Origin: Lomentospora prolificans | Lineage: Eukaryota; Ascomycota; Sordariomycetes; Microascales; Microascaceae | Reading direction: 5' to 3' | NCBI GenBank assembly: GCA_029532625.1 | Contig: JARFXM010000004.1 | Coordinates: 3,162,001 to 3,226,000 of the forward strand | DNA: 64,000 nucleotides | In this document: positions 46,780 to 57,218 of the stretch, piece after piece | Layout of the letters: every line of letters begins with the position of its first letter | How positions within the stretch are numbered: position 1 is the first letter of the stretch | Notes under the pieces: generated by a model | The model's input: the letters and a program-made list of their open reading frames with translations, nothing else | Told to the model about the DNA's origin: nothing | Databases searched by the model: none | Translations under genes and position numbers: made by a program

Positions 46780-49704
46780 AAAGCTCATTGGAAGTTTAAG
46801 TACGGAAACGGCCGGCCAACTAACGCCTTGGTCCGCTCATTGTGTAATATCGACGGCCCTCATTCGATGGGTAAAGACGAATGTGAGAAGACCGAAGGGA
46901 GAGAAATAACAAAGAAGAAAAGGGAAAAAAAAGGGGGTAGAAAAGGAAAAAGCACAAATTTGAAAAATATAGGTGGCGCCTTGGAACCCTATTGAGTTCG
47001 CGTCTGGGATCACTTCTGTTGCCCGACAACCGTACCAGGTTTCGGCTCTCTGTCGATTCGACCATTGTTCATTCATTGTTTTTTTATTTTTTTCCGTCTT
47101 TCTTTTTTCGGGCTTCTCTACAACAATGTGGCCCGTATCTGGCGTTCTTGGGTTTCTCGAGTCTGGAAAGGCTGGCTTAGATGAGCATAAGTTCTCTATC
47201 ATAGTCTTTCGATAGGAATTACGAATTCTGACGTTAGTTTTTCCCGTTTCTTCCCTGTGCTCGTGGGCTTTGGGTACGCGGCTAGTGATAAGACAATCGA
47301 TGGATGAACCCCTCGAGAGGAATGCACCGCCCAAGTTCTGGAAAGATTATCCTAATTATCGTAGCTACTCCAAGTCGGGCAGATTCGGGTGGTCGTCTAC
47401 GTGTCGATGGTTACGAGGCCAGCATTAACATGGCTCAAAGAAGGCGGCAAAGTTTCGCAGCGGCCAGCGGCGGTGTAAGTCAGGCTGAGAAGTCGCGAGT
47501 GGGACCGGAAAGAACACTGAGTCCGCGAGACCGGACAGGTCGAGAGGCTGGCACAAGTGATAGGAGCATGGCTGACGCTGTCTCTCCGACGCGCGGCATT
47601 GCCACTTACAAGTACAGGCGGGTCTGTGAATTGTGTGACACAGGGAGTGACCCGATTACAGATGGGAGTTTAATGTTGAGTCAGCCAAGACCTGGTAATG
47701 AGCAGGCTTGGAGAAGGTGATTTGCAATTCTCTCCTCGTCCTTGAATTTCCATTCCTCAGGTTCGGCCCTCGTGATTGTACGAGACCACCAGGTAGTACA
47801 ATAGTGGATCATTGGTGGGCAAAAGGGCACGAAACGACGAAGAATAACACGGTCAAGCCTAGTGGGGAGAGGCTGTGTTTGCGTCGTTGCTCTCGAGCAA
47901 CAGACAGTTTCCCACGGTTCGGTTGTGGAGGTGATTTCCATGTTGCCATTATCAGCCCGCGGACACGTATTAATGGGGTTGCGAGTGTAATGTTTCCAAA
48001 GTGATTCCCTCTCGGCGTCTCAGTGACAAGGGTTTCCCAAAAGGGGTAAAGGCGAGTGAGAGGAAAGGCATACTTGTAGAAACACGCCCCATGACGGATC
48101 CGAAAAACACGCCCCCCTGGTTGTTCTTTCCCGCTTCCCGGTGGCCCAGCTTACCCAGCCCTATCTGTCCCCGTCACCGCGACTCTCTTGACCTTAAATT
48201 GTCTTTTTTTTCCTGTTGATTATGGCTCTATGACCCTGCTATTTGTCTTCTACAGCTGGCGCTGCTAAATTTTTTTCTGGCCCTAGTCATTATCGGCCCT
48301 CTTTATTTCCCTGTCTTACAAGGATATTCCTCCCAACCACTATCTTGGACCTCCCCCGTCCTTTATATTGCTAGCTTCTCCGTCAACCCGACTCTGTCTT
48401 GTCCTACCTCTCCTCCCTCCTCCCCTCTCTTTATCCCTTGTGGACCATTTTCTTTTCCCACCTAGTTTTATCAAGCGACAGAATCTCCGATTTCCAATAT
48501 CCCTCCCTCTCGTGCCATTTTCTGGACTTGCCGTATTTCCAAGGCGACGGATCTTTGAGAGCGCACGCTTAGTTCTCTGGAATTTCGATTTATTTGGCCC
48601 AGCTGTTGTGTGGCATATCCCTCCCCTCTTGCCCACACGCATTTTTTTTTCTCTCGGGTTGCCAGCGTTGCGCGTCTGGCCCATTCTCTCTGGTCCTTTC
48701 TGCCCACCGCTCTCTTGCGCGCACACTCTGAACCCGCACTTGAGCACACTCTCGTCTGTCCTTGGACAAGCCCATTTCCCCAACTTTCTCACCAATATGC
48801 GCTCACTGGATGTCACTCACTACCTTGTCAACCTGCGAATCTACACACTGATTGTCAACGCATCCTGTGGTGCATAGCCAGAGAATAGGCTGCCTTGAAC
48901 ACCCTCGTCGTCCGTCTCTGCATGGGCAGTGCTGCGAATCCTACTTAGAGGCAACCCACCCACCCGCTTTCTTTTTGCCGTTTTCGTTCCCACATTGGCC
49001 GTTTCTACATGTGATACCCCCTTTGGCTTCTCGTTCTTCATACACTCCGTCCCTCCGCACAAGGTGAATTGTCCATTCGGACGCGTTCGTTGGCGAGGGG
49101 CAGTGGGAGGACTCGTCTCGAGATTGCCCCGCGCCTCTCACACTTGTCATTTTTTTCCACTTGCATGATACCTCCGGGCACCACCCTCAATCCTCTCCAA
49201 GGCAGCAGCCGACTCATTCTACATCAAAACTACCAGACCGCTTGAGACTTATAAGCCATCACTGCCAAAAGAAACCTTTTCCTCGCAATTTTCACGACGC
49301 TTCCTTTTATTATTATTATCGTTCCGCACGTCCCAAGGAATTAAAGCCTGGTACCTGGATTATATATCGGGAGCCTTGTTCTATATACCAAACTCGTCCT
49401 TTTTCTGGATATCAGGTCGTTGGATTGTCCTTTGCAAAACTTTGGATCCCTTCTTACAAACAACCCGGACTTTGGATCGTGGTGATATCTCTGCCTAATA
49501 GACCATAGACCTAGCAGACCAGAGCCGGACTTGGACACTATCCATTCCCAGCGACTTGACTAACCACACCTGCTACTTGCCTTCTCCTATTGCGGACCGC
49601 CCTTGGGTTTCTGACCTGAACGACACGGCAGGCGCATCTTCTCTCCTTTTTTTTTTTTTTTATATCTCCAGGAATAGCCTCCTGTGTTGGCCACGCCGCC
49701 CACG
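46780..49704. other. 2.9-kb non-coding region with long pyrimidine-rich leader
   Basis: From about 48,170 to 49,680 the plus strand is strongly C/T-rich up to the ATG at 49,705, ending in a run of 15 T at about 49,647. This composition creates long Leu/Pro/Ser frames (for example 48,368-48,877) that I regard as artefacts. It is probably the promoter and a long 5' leader of the coiled-coil gene. Nothing else is seen. Confidence 0.5.
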
Positions 49705-50823
49705 ATGCCATCGCAGGCGCACTACTCGTATGGCCCCGAAAGGGGCCATCGCGAGAGGAGCTACAAGCACTATTCGCACAAGAGCACCGACTCTGGAGTT
49801 GGTTCGTCTAGTGACCAAGACAGTTACACAACTGGTCCTGATTGGGGATACGCAGTGCATGACTCGGCCCACGCGTCGGGCGACGAACAGCTCTCGACCG
49901 CCGCGGCACTAAGCGAAGCTCTCCGCGAAACCAAGACCCGCGTGCGAAACTTGGAGCGCAAACTTGAGGCCGCCGAGGCCGAGGTCAACGCCAAGCAGCG
50001 CGAATTCGTCCAGCGCGATCAGGATCACCGAATGTTTCGCAGCCGCTACGAGGCTATTGAGGCTCGAAACGAAGTTCTCACCGACGACAACGAAAGGTTA
50101 ACCGGGGAGAAGGCTGCTTTGACGAAGGAAAAGGTGGCTCTCGCTCAGAGGTGCGCTTCTCTGGAGGCCAAGACCACCGAGCTTGAGGCCACGAATGAGG
50201 AGCTCCAGGCAAAAAACCAAGGACTTGAGGCACAGCTCCGAAAGCTCGAGAAGAAGTTGGCAGCCGCGACAGCAGCGGCGGCAGCAGTCTCTGACGGATA
50301 CGAGTCTCAGTCGCCGGTGAAGGAGAAGAAGGCTAAGAGCAAGTCCTCCAATTCTTCTAGCTCCAGCTCGCGCTCGGACGAGAAGTCGTCGGCCTCAAGC
50401 TCCAGATCCAAGGATAAGTCATCTTCTAGCTCCCGAAGCGAAGCCAAGTCCTCTGGTTCTCGAGGTGCCGAAGCGAGTAATGTGCGCCGATCCGAGAGCA
50501 AGCGCAAGTCGACGTCGGTAGTCAAGAAGGATCCCCTCGCAGAGCGATTCGAGAGGGCAACCGCCAAGGCGGCCGCTCAGCAGGAGGAATACGACTCGGA
50601 CGATGGTGTCTACGCTGAACCATGGGGCCCCACTTCCCCGCGTCGACGCCGGGAGAGTTCGGCTGCCCCAGCAAAACGATTTTCGAGCATGGTCGTCTCG
50701 CCCCATCGGGACACTACCGCTTACTCCGACGTGTCGAGGGGCTCGCGAACCGACTCTAACGGGTACACGCGCCCTTCCGACATTTACGTTGAGGACCCTC
50801 AATACCGTTCCTATCCTAGGTAA
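49705..50823 (+). CDS. Coiled-coil protein with Ser/Lys-rich tail, unknown function
   Basis: Single exon, 372 residues, starting at ATG 49705 (MPSQAHYSYGPERGHRERSYKHY). Residues about 75-198 form a strong heptad coiled coil (SEALRETKTRVRNLERKLEAAEAEV...LEAQLRKLEKKLAAATAAAAA). A region of about 70 residues rich in Ser and Lys/Asp follows (KSKSSNSSSSSSRSDEKSSASSS), then a basic stretch with phosphorylation-like sites. I do not recognise the family. It could be a scaffold or filament-associated protein; nothing in the sequence decides. Codon use is strongly biased to G/C-ending codons, consistent with a translated gene. Confidence 0.78.
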   Translation: MPSQAHYSYGPERGHRERSYKHYSHKSTDSGVGSSSDQDSYTTGPDWGYAVHDSAHASGDEQLSTAAALSEALRETKTRVRNLERKLEAAEAEVNAKQREFVQRDQDHRMFRSRYEAIEARNEVLTDDNERLTGEKAALTKEKVALAQRCASLEAKTTELEATNEELQAKNQGLEAQLRKLEKKLAAATAAAAAVSDGYESQSPVKEKKAKSKSSNSSSSSSRSDEKSSASSSRSKDKSSSSSRSEAKSSGSRGAEASNVRRSESKRKSTSVVKKDPLAERFERATAKAAAQQEEYDSDDGVYAEPWGPTSPRRRRESSAAPAKRFSSMVVSPHRDTTAYSDVSRGSRTDSNGYTRPSDIYVEDPQYRSYPR

Positions 50824-50947
50824 TTAACATATGTTCGCTGCGTTTCGCCGCGGTTTCCCTCACCCTTTCGGTGGAACTGCAGCAACCAGCATCCCAGGGA
50901 ATCTTTTTTTTCGACCCATTCCCTGTGGTTTACCGTTTACCGTTTTA

Positions 50948-50992
<45 letters not shown>

Positions 50993-52669
50993 CCCTCCGT
51001 CACTGTCATTACTTCGGTCCACGCACCGGCAACCAAACGCAAATACCATTTCGCTTCTTCGCAAAGGAGAAAAATCATTCGGCGACGTCGGATACTTCAT
51101 TCCATCCTGGCCGTTTCCTGGGACCTGCCTTCTCGAAATCTCTCCTTGACCGGTCAAATTTAACAAGGAGCCGGGCAACCGCTAATGGCTCTTCCCGCCC
51201 CCAGTTCCGTCATTTCCCTATGGCGCCTAGCTTAGCCGTGCTGGCGAGTCTAGCAGGGTCCCAAAAGGGTCGAAGCAGGACCACTTCTCCAGTTGGCTGG
51301 GGCCAGTATGGCATGCCGTGCTAACTTGGACTGGGTCTCTCCCCATTTGACGGAATGCCCCACCACACCAAAATGACGGCTTCCCGCTCGGCTTCCCTGG
51401 CAGGCCGGAAATTTGGGCCTCGACTCCGCCCCGCAGAGGGATGAAACGAGGGAAATTGAAATTGCCAGAAAAGGAGGGTGGAACAAAAAGAACGGAAGAA
51501 GAATTTCGCAGCCACAGAAAAAAAAAACAAAAAGAAACAAAAAAAGAAAAAAGTGGGAAATTACGTTGGTACCCAAAATCCCTTCACATTCTTAGAATAT
51601 CCGGCTCGCGCCCGATTTTCGTCCTTTTTTTTCGACTTGGACTTTCCCCCCCTTTCATCATTTGGAGTCTTTTTTTCGTTTCACATCTCTTATATCCCTC
51701 ACCACTTACGCCGGAGTCTCGCTCTGTCTCTTCTTGCTGCAAAATCCAGTCACCTCACCTTGGCCGGACAGTCGCATCATGCGGGAGTTGCAGAAACACA
51801 CAAACCTCGGAGAGTCACCGACCGACCTTCTCTGCATCCATTGGTGCCCTGCCCGACTCGTTTATGACTCACAGCTGGAGTTGGTCGGGCTGCGTTGGCT
51901 GACTAGGGGAGGGGAAAGGTGACTGGCGGGGTCACGTCACATCACACCCCTCCGCCAAGAAGGAGGCGTGGTTGTAGCCGTGCTGGCGCCTTTTTCTTTT
52001 TTTCTGCTTCGTTGACAGTGGCGATTCTCATTTTGCTTTCCGCGCCAGCTTGCAATTTTGGAACATTGGCTCTCTTGTCTTTGTTGATCTCCAAATTTGT
52101 CTTATTCTATTTATGCCATACCCCTGTTGTCGTTTTTCCTTGGGAGTTTTTATTTTTTTTTTTCTACTTTTGTTTTTTCTTTCACAATGGCCAAAGGTGC
52201 GGGGAAACGTAGTGAAAGCACGTATCATGTATGGATAGCACCGTCTTGTACGACTCGGGGATGAAAAGCTTGGGAAGGCATTTACACAAAAGGGTAAAGA
52301 GGAACTGGGTAACCACCTTGTATGTATTTGGGGATGTCATGTACAGAGTAGATAGATTTCTATGTTCCTCGAGGTTTGCAACTGGGTGTTTGATAGCGCT
52401 GGCAAATAGACTATATATCCTGGATACAACTGGGCACTTGGCTGGTGTCCTCCCCCGGGTTGGACTGTGATTGCGAGTAATAACTGAGACTCTGTAAATT
52501 CATGATTTGTACGGAATGGGAACATAGGTGATACAATGGGCACTCGCTGGACATACTGAGGTCGTACCGCACAATATTTTAGAAATTCTAGACCTTCACG
52601 GAGGCAGGGAAATGGGAAAAGGGGAAAACGGAAAAAAATAAGAGGAGGAAAAAACAAAAAAATTTCGAA
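50824..52669. other. Non-coding stretch between coiled-coil gene and tRNA
   Basis: About 1.85 kb containing a 43-T run at 50,950-50,992, A-rich runs near 51,520-51,560 and T-rich runs near 52,150. Small frames come from these simple-sequence tracts. No gene is supported. Confidence 0.5.
50950..50992 (+). repeat. Homopolymer run of 43 T
   Basis: An uninterrupted T run beginning 127 nt after the stop codon of the coiled-coil gene. It would be U-rich in that transcript if the 3' untranslated region extends this far. The exact length should be treated with caution because sequencing commonly miscounts such runs. Confidence 0.9.
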
Positions 52670-52759
52670 TGATTCGGCCCGGGCTCGATCCGGGGACCTC
52701 TTGTGTCCAGCACCTTTTGGATGTTAGACAAGCGTGATAACCAACTACACCACCGAACC
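52670..52759 (-). tRNA. tRNA-Val (anticodon AAC) with 16-nt intron
   Basis: Read on the minus strand, the 90-nt gene folds as a full cloverleaf. The acceptor GGTTCGG pairs with CCGAATC, with A as discriminator. The D-arm is GTGTAGTTGGTTATCAC. The anticodon stem CTTGT/ACAAG has loop CTAACAC. The T-arm stem CCCGG/CCGGG has loop ATCGAGC. A 16-nt intron sits at the canonical position one base 3' of the anticodon. Anticodon AAC decodes valine GTT/GTC/GTA codons after A-to-I editing at position 34. Position 54 reads A where elongator tRNAs usually have T. Confidence 0.93.
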
Positions 52760-53857
52760 AATGATTTGTTGGGAAGTCTTCGTCTGACTGGCCATATGGA
52801 GTAAACGGGGAAACCCGAAGCAAATATCCCAAGTCCAATGACACGCTGAGAGAGACGCAATTTGCCCTTTCTCTTTTTTTTCTTTCTTCTTTTTTCTTTT
52901 TGGTTGGTTGGCAATTGGCCATGGTTGTGTTTCTTCAATGTTTGTGGGCCGGGCCGTCCTACTGCATGTTCGACTTACTTCGACAGGTCACAGAAGAATG
53001 ACCAGACCTGACTATTGAAGAGAATTAAGTGTCTCGCTACAGCTGCGAGGCAATCCTAGATATCAGAGCCCTCGATACATAGAAATTTCGGCTCGGTGGG
53101 GGTTACGGAAGGAACAAAAAGCAAGTCTCCCGCCACCGGCCACCATCACAACGCTACCTCCCCTTTCTATCGCAACCTTCTTCCGCATAGGACCAGTATA
53201 CCGGGGGGTGGGAGAGCTGCTAGTAGCTCCCCGCAGCAAGCATGCGACCGTATCCCACATGAGCCAAGTTGGGAACCAGGGGTGTTGATCACCACACCTC
53301 CGCACCCATCAATCCTGGAGGAAGCTTATCTCCGATCTCTCGAGGGCGGTATTTCCTTGAGGCCACACGCCGTAAACAACCACCCGTGGCGGCACTACAA
53401 ACCCTCAAAGTATTCATTCAATCCGTCGAAAGGATTCGGCAGACTCCTTCAAACTGGCATCAACGAAAGCCTTCGCGCTGCGTTTCGGACATAGATCAAC
53501 ATAGCTGGGAGCTAAACGCCCACGTCAGAAGGGTAGATGCGGAATCGGGTGGGGTTGCAATGGTGTAGATCTCGGTCTGTGTCATCTGGAAGGGCGTGCG
53601 CCGTATATCTTATATCTTCTAGATTGCTTCCGTCTCAGCAGGTTTTAAACCTTTTCTCTCCCTCAATCTAACCTCTCCTACAGAAAGGTCCTCCATTTTG
53701 GCAGTTAAAACGGCCCATAAATCGTTCGCGGGTCCTCTCAATCTGCAAGGAGTACGCGAGAACAACGCTCGCTCCCCCCCCCCCCCCCCCCCACACCCCC
53801 AAACCACACCTCTTAGCTCACCCACTCTTCCTACACACCCAATCACCAAACACCACG
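52760..53857. other. Intergenic region and C-rich leader of FMN-barrel gene
   Basis: About 1.1 kb. Short frames at 53,096-53,568 show no domain. The last 90 nt or so before the ATG at 53,858 is extremely C-rich and includes the 19-C run listed separately. Confidence 0.5.
53774..53792 (+). repeat. Homopolymer run of 19 C in 5' leader
   Basis: Nineteen C bases, followed by CACACCCCC and further C/A-rich sequence, 66 nt before the start codon of the FMN-barrel gene. A run of G on the opposite strand could form a four-stranded structure. The length may be uncertain in the assembly. Confidence 0.88.
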
Positions 53858-54619
53858 ATGAAAATCTACCCGGCCCTCACTGAAGACCTGACCGCCTGGG
53901 CTCTCCGCCAGCCCATCTTCTTCACCGCCTCCGCCCCGACCCACGGCAGCCACGTAAACGTCTCCCCAAAGGGCCTCTCTCCTTCCCACTTCGCCGTCCT
54001 CTCCCCCTCCCTCGTCGCCTACGTCGACCGCACCGGCTCAGGCTGCGAGACCGCCGCCCACGCCTACGAGAACGGCCGCCTCACCATCATGTTCACCTCT
54101 TTTGGGCCCGCCCCTCGCATCCTGAGGCTCTTCTGCCGCGCCGAGATCGTCGAGCAGGACCATCCAGACTTCTCTGCCCTGCTGGCCAAGATTGGCGACG
54201 CCAGCGGCTCCGGGAGGAGGGTGTACGTGGGAGCCCGGGCCATTGTGCGCGGCCATGTGTGGAGGGTCACGACGAGCTGCGGGTTCGGCGTCCCCCTCAT
54301 CCGCAAGGAACTCCTGCCACCTGGCGAGAATGAGCTGTACGCCTTTACGGAGAGGCCGACGCTGGAACTCTGGGCGAGCAAGCAAGTGGAGAAGGCCGAT
54401 GACGCTATACTGGAGTACCAGGCTGCAAACAACGCCAAGAGCCTGGACGGATTACCAGGATTGAAGTCTGCGAGGAGAGACGCCGGAGAGAAGCTGCTGA
54501 TTGTCAAGGACGTCGAGGCACGAGTCAGGAGGCTATGGCATGAGAGGATGTCGGTGTTGTTTGGCTTCTTGTTGGCTGTTTTACTGTTTACTTTTGGAAA
54601 GGCATTCAAGCAGGTATAG
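53858..54619 (+). CDS. Tail-anchored pyridoxamine-phosphate-oxidase-like FMN split-barrel protein
   Basis: Single exon, 253 residues. The N-terminal half (MKIYPALTEDLTAWALRQPIFFTASAPTHGSHVNVSPKGLSPSHFAVLSPSLVAYVDRTGSGCETAAHAYENGRLTIMFTSF...ILRLFCRAEIV) follows the split-barrel flavin fold of putative pyridoxamine 5'-phosphate oxidases in fungi. The VNVSPKG and TGSGCETAAH stretches sit where FMN phosphate is bound in the family. A helical region follows, then a C-terminal hydrophobic segment (MSVLFGFLLAVLLFTFGKAF, about 231-250) with only KQV after it, a tail-anchor layout. The catalytic reaction is unknown; most members are not true PdxH enzymes. The C-rich 5' leader and a T run 3' of the gene are described separately. 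Confidence 0.8.
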   Translation: MKIYPALTEDLTAWALRQPIFFTASAPTHGSHVNVSPKGLSPSHFAVLSPSLVAYVDRTGSGCETAAHAYENGRLTIMFTSFGPAPRILRLFCRAEIVEQDHPDFSALLAKIGDASGSGRRVYVGARAIVRGHVWRVTTSCGFGVPLIRKELLPPGENELYAFTERPTLELWASKQVEKADDAILEYQAANNAKSLDGLPGLKSARRDAGEKLLIVKDVEARVRRLWHERMSVLFGFLLAVLLFTFGKAFKQV

Positions 54620-55229
54620 GCGCCGACTTCACACTATGTAGATCTGTAATACAAAGGGAAAGCCTGGAGCGGACAGTCTCAATAAAGGCTATGGATTGTT
54701 GACTTAGCAATGATACTCGAGGGAGTTTTTTTTTTTTTTTTTTTTTTTTTTTCCGCTCGGTCGGGGGCTTCGATTCTAGCTACGCAAAGCTGCGATCCCG
54801 CAGCCGGCCTTGGGGCCGATCTGCTGTTGCTGGTCGAAACAGTGCCATTCCTCCACCCACGAGTTTGTTATACCATTAAAAAAAGGATGGTAGGTGCGCC
54901 GTGCAACACCCCGCTTCGTGATCCAGCCCCAACCTCGTCGAGTATCGAGATGCTGAAAATCCTCCACAGAGGGCTGTTAGGTGCCGCTTTGCAAGCGGGC
55001 GCAACAGCTCCCAGAACGGGTATGCAGGCCCTAACAATCGCTTAGAGCTTAGGGCTTACGGCGGAGATCGAGGAGCTTCTGGGCTCGCGCTATCGCAGAG
55101 GCGCAGATGAAGGGAGGGGGAAGGATCCTCAAGCGGGCGACGGTATGCGTTCAGTATGAGTAACGTCACCACAACCGTAGGTGAAAACCTGCTTCCCTTT
55201 TCTTTCGGTGCACAAGGTCTCGGTCTACC
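54620..55229. other. Convergent intergenic region, FMN-barrel gene / UPF3
   Basis: About 0.6 kb between 3' ends, containing the 27-T run at 54,726-54,752. The open frame that spans the T run is an artefact of it. No gene is supported. Confidence 0.5.
54726..54752 (+). repeat. Homopolymer run of 27 T
   Basis: An uninterrupted T run starting about 107 nt after the stop codon of the FMN-barrel gene, similar in position to the 43-T run after the coiled-coil gene. Length may be uncertain. Confidence 0.88.
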
Positions 55230-57218
55230 TTAGCCAGTTCCGCCTTTTGCCTTAGACGAGCCTCCTTCGCCGGGGCCACCTGCGGAAGCAGCAGCAGTAG
55301 ATGCACTAGCGGCCGACTTTTCGCTACCGCCGCCGCCGCCGCCGCCCCCACCCCTTCTACCCCTTCTGCTACGATGGCTAGGCTTCTCCTTCTCCTTCTC
55401 TGCTGGAGCTGTTGCATTCGCGGTTCCGGATCCACTAGCGGAGGATGGAGCCTGTGCCGCTTGAGCAGGCTTTTTCTCCTTCCGCTCTAGGACTTGAACG
55501 GTGGCTTGTGCAATGGAAACAGGGCTAGCGGCGATGGCTTTGACAAGGCCGCCGTGCTCGGCGAAGTCAACGTAGGCAAAGCCTTTTCGCTTGTCAATTT
55601 CGACAAAGGTGACATCCCCGAACGTACCCAAAGTTTGCTTCAAGAGCGCTTCGGTAACCCCCTGGGAAGGATTGGCATGCTTGACGAAACCTCGAGTGGC
55701 GCCCGGGGTGATGGCAGCATTCTTTTTCTGCGTAGCAGCTTTGCTCTTCTCGACGCCACTCTTGGATGATTCCCCAGCCGTCGCTTTCTGGGTGGCCGGG
55801 GTCTCGGTGGCGGATGACGCGCCTTGGTTCGTTGAAGTGGCTGGCTCCGACCGCTTCTTTAGCACAATCGGCGGGTTCGCCGCGCTTGGGCCGGAGCCAT
55901 TAGTGGCATTCTCCGAGCTTTTGCCTTTCTGCTCGGCATTTTTCGACCCACGACCGCGGGATCGTGTCGATGATTGCGGCTTCCCACCAGAGCCGCTAGA
56001 CGGCTGATTGTTGGCAGCTGATGCTGTAGGAGTGCTGGGTTGGGATGAGGCGTTTGCCGAGCCCTTTGAAGCAGAAGGGCCTGAGGATGTAGGCTGCTGG
56101 GAAGGTGTTGTAGCCTTTGCCTCGGCCTCGGCCTTGGCAGCATCTAGACGAGCGCGTCTATGGGCGGTTCCGGGACTCAAACCTAGATCCCTTTGAAGAA
56201 TCCGAGCAGCAGCAGCAATACCAGCGCGTCTGCTCTTTGGTGCCGCGTCGCTGGAAGATGAGGAGGCTGCGGGCTGGGTAGAGCTTGCAGCCGCTGCAGG
56301 AGCAGGAGCGGAAGGTTTCTTTCCAGTGCCACTCTTAGAGTCCTTTGTAGAATCAGGCGCGGCTTTTTTCAAGAGAATCTTGACCTCCTCCTTGGGCTTC
56401 TCTCCCCTTTCACTCTTCTCCTTCCCTTTCTTGGATTCGTCCGTGCCCTTCCCCTTCGAGCCCTTCGCATCCTGGCGAGAGCTCTTTCCGCTCTTAGAGG
56501 TAGAGGCATCCTTCTCTTTGTTAGCTTTCTTGGCCTTGAGGAACTCAATCAGAGGAGTCACCGTGGGGCCAGATTGCGAGTTGGAGTCCTGATCGGCCGA
56601 CTCGGGCGGAGCAGGCTTAGGATTAGCTAGTTCCTCGAGGAAGGCCATGAAATCAGGGTCCGTGTCAATCGTTCCCTGTCGTGGGTCAACCCTTTCCTTC
56701 GAAGGAGGGATCCTCTGGAACGCACATCTCTCCACAAAGGGAGGGAAGAGCAGAGCTGGGTCGTGATACGTATTGGCAGAGTCTTCCCAGGTAGCGTTGC
56801 GGACAGCCTCTACAAAAGGTTGGGCAAACTCAACCTTCGTAAGGTGTACATAGACGACAGAGGGGCGAGATGGTTTTCCAGGACTAGAGTAAGTGTCAGC
56901 ACTCTTGTCAAAATCTTTCGTGCACTGGTGTGCTGCTGAAGCGCCTTGCACCTACGTCTTGGCTACTTTACCTGGCTCATAGGCGAACCAGTCCACTTTT
57001 CCATTTCCGACTTTCCATTCATCATCCAAGATATCAATATACTCAGACTCCTTCATGCCAGGGGGCAAATAGCGAACGACCATCTTGACACCCTCCACTG
57101 CGGCTTTGGCTTTTGTCCGAGTATTTTTAGCATTCTTTTCCCCCGGCTGTTGAGTTACAGAAATAGGTAGGACACCGTTGGTCCTGCCCGCAGATTTGTC
57201 TGGCCCTGCGGGCGCCAT
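55230..57218 (-). CDS. UPF3: UPF3 nonsense-mediated decay factor
   Basis: Two exons, 57218-56956 and 56883-55230; 638 residues. The Smg4/UPF3 RRM-like domain starts at about 45 (KMVVRYLPPGMKESEYIDILDDEWKVGNGKVDWFAYEPGK). Splicing joins VAKT to PGKPSRPSVVYVHLTKVEFAQPFVEAVRNATW...ALLFPPFVERCAFQRIP, as in the family. UPF3 bridges UPF2 and the translation or exon-junction machinery to mark premature stops. A long Ser/Ala/Lys/Pro-rich stretch follows, then a second RRM-like segment at about 497-556 (EALLKQTLGTFGDVTFVEIDKRKGFAYVDFAEHGG...VQVLERK) with an RNP1-like GFAYVDF. The tail ends in RSRRGRRGGGGGGGGG. UPF3 identity is firm; the function of the second RRM is not known to me. Confidence 0.9.

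Noticed and set aside
48368..48877. 169-codon plus-strand frame rich in Leu, Pro and Ser
   Set aside because: It is produced by the strongly pyrimidine-rich leader; overlapping frames in the other phases are equally long.
50950..50992. The 43-T run read as the poly(A) tail of a minus-strand retroposed copy
   Set aside because: Sequence on the higher-coordinate side shows no coding similarity or target-site duplication. A simple-sequence expansion is the simpler explanation.
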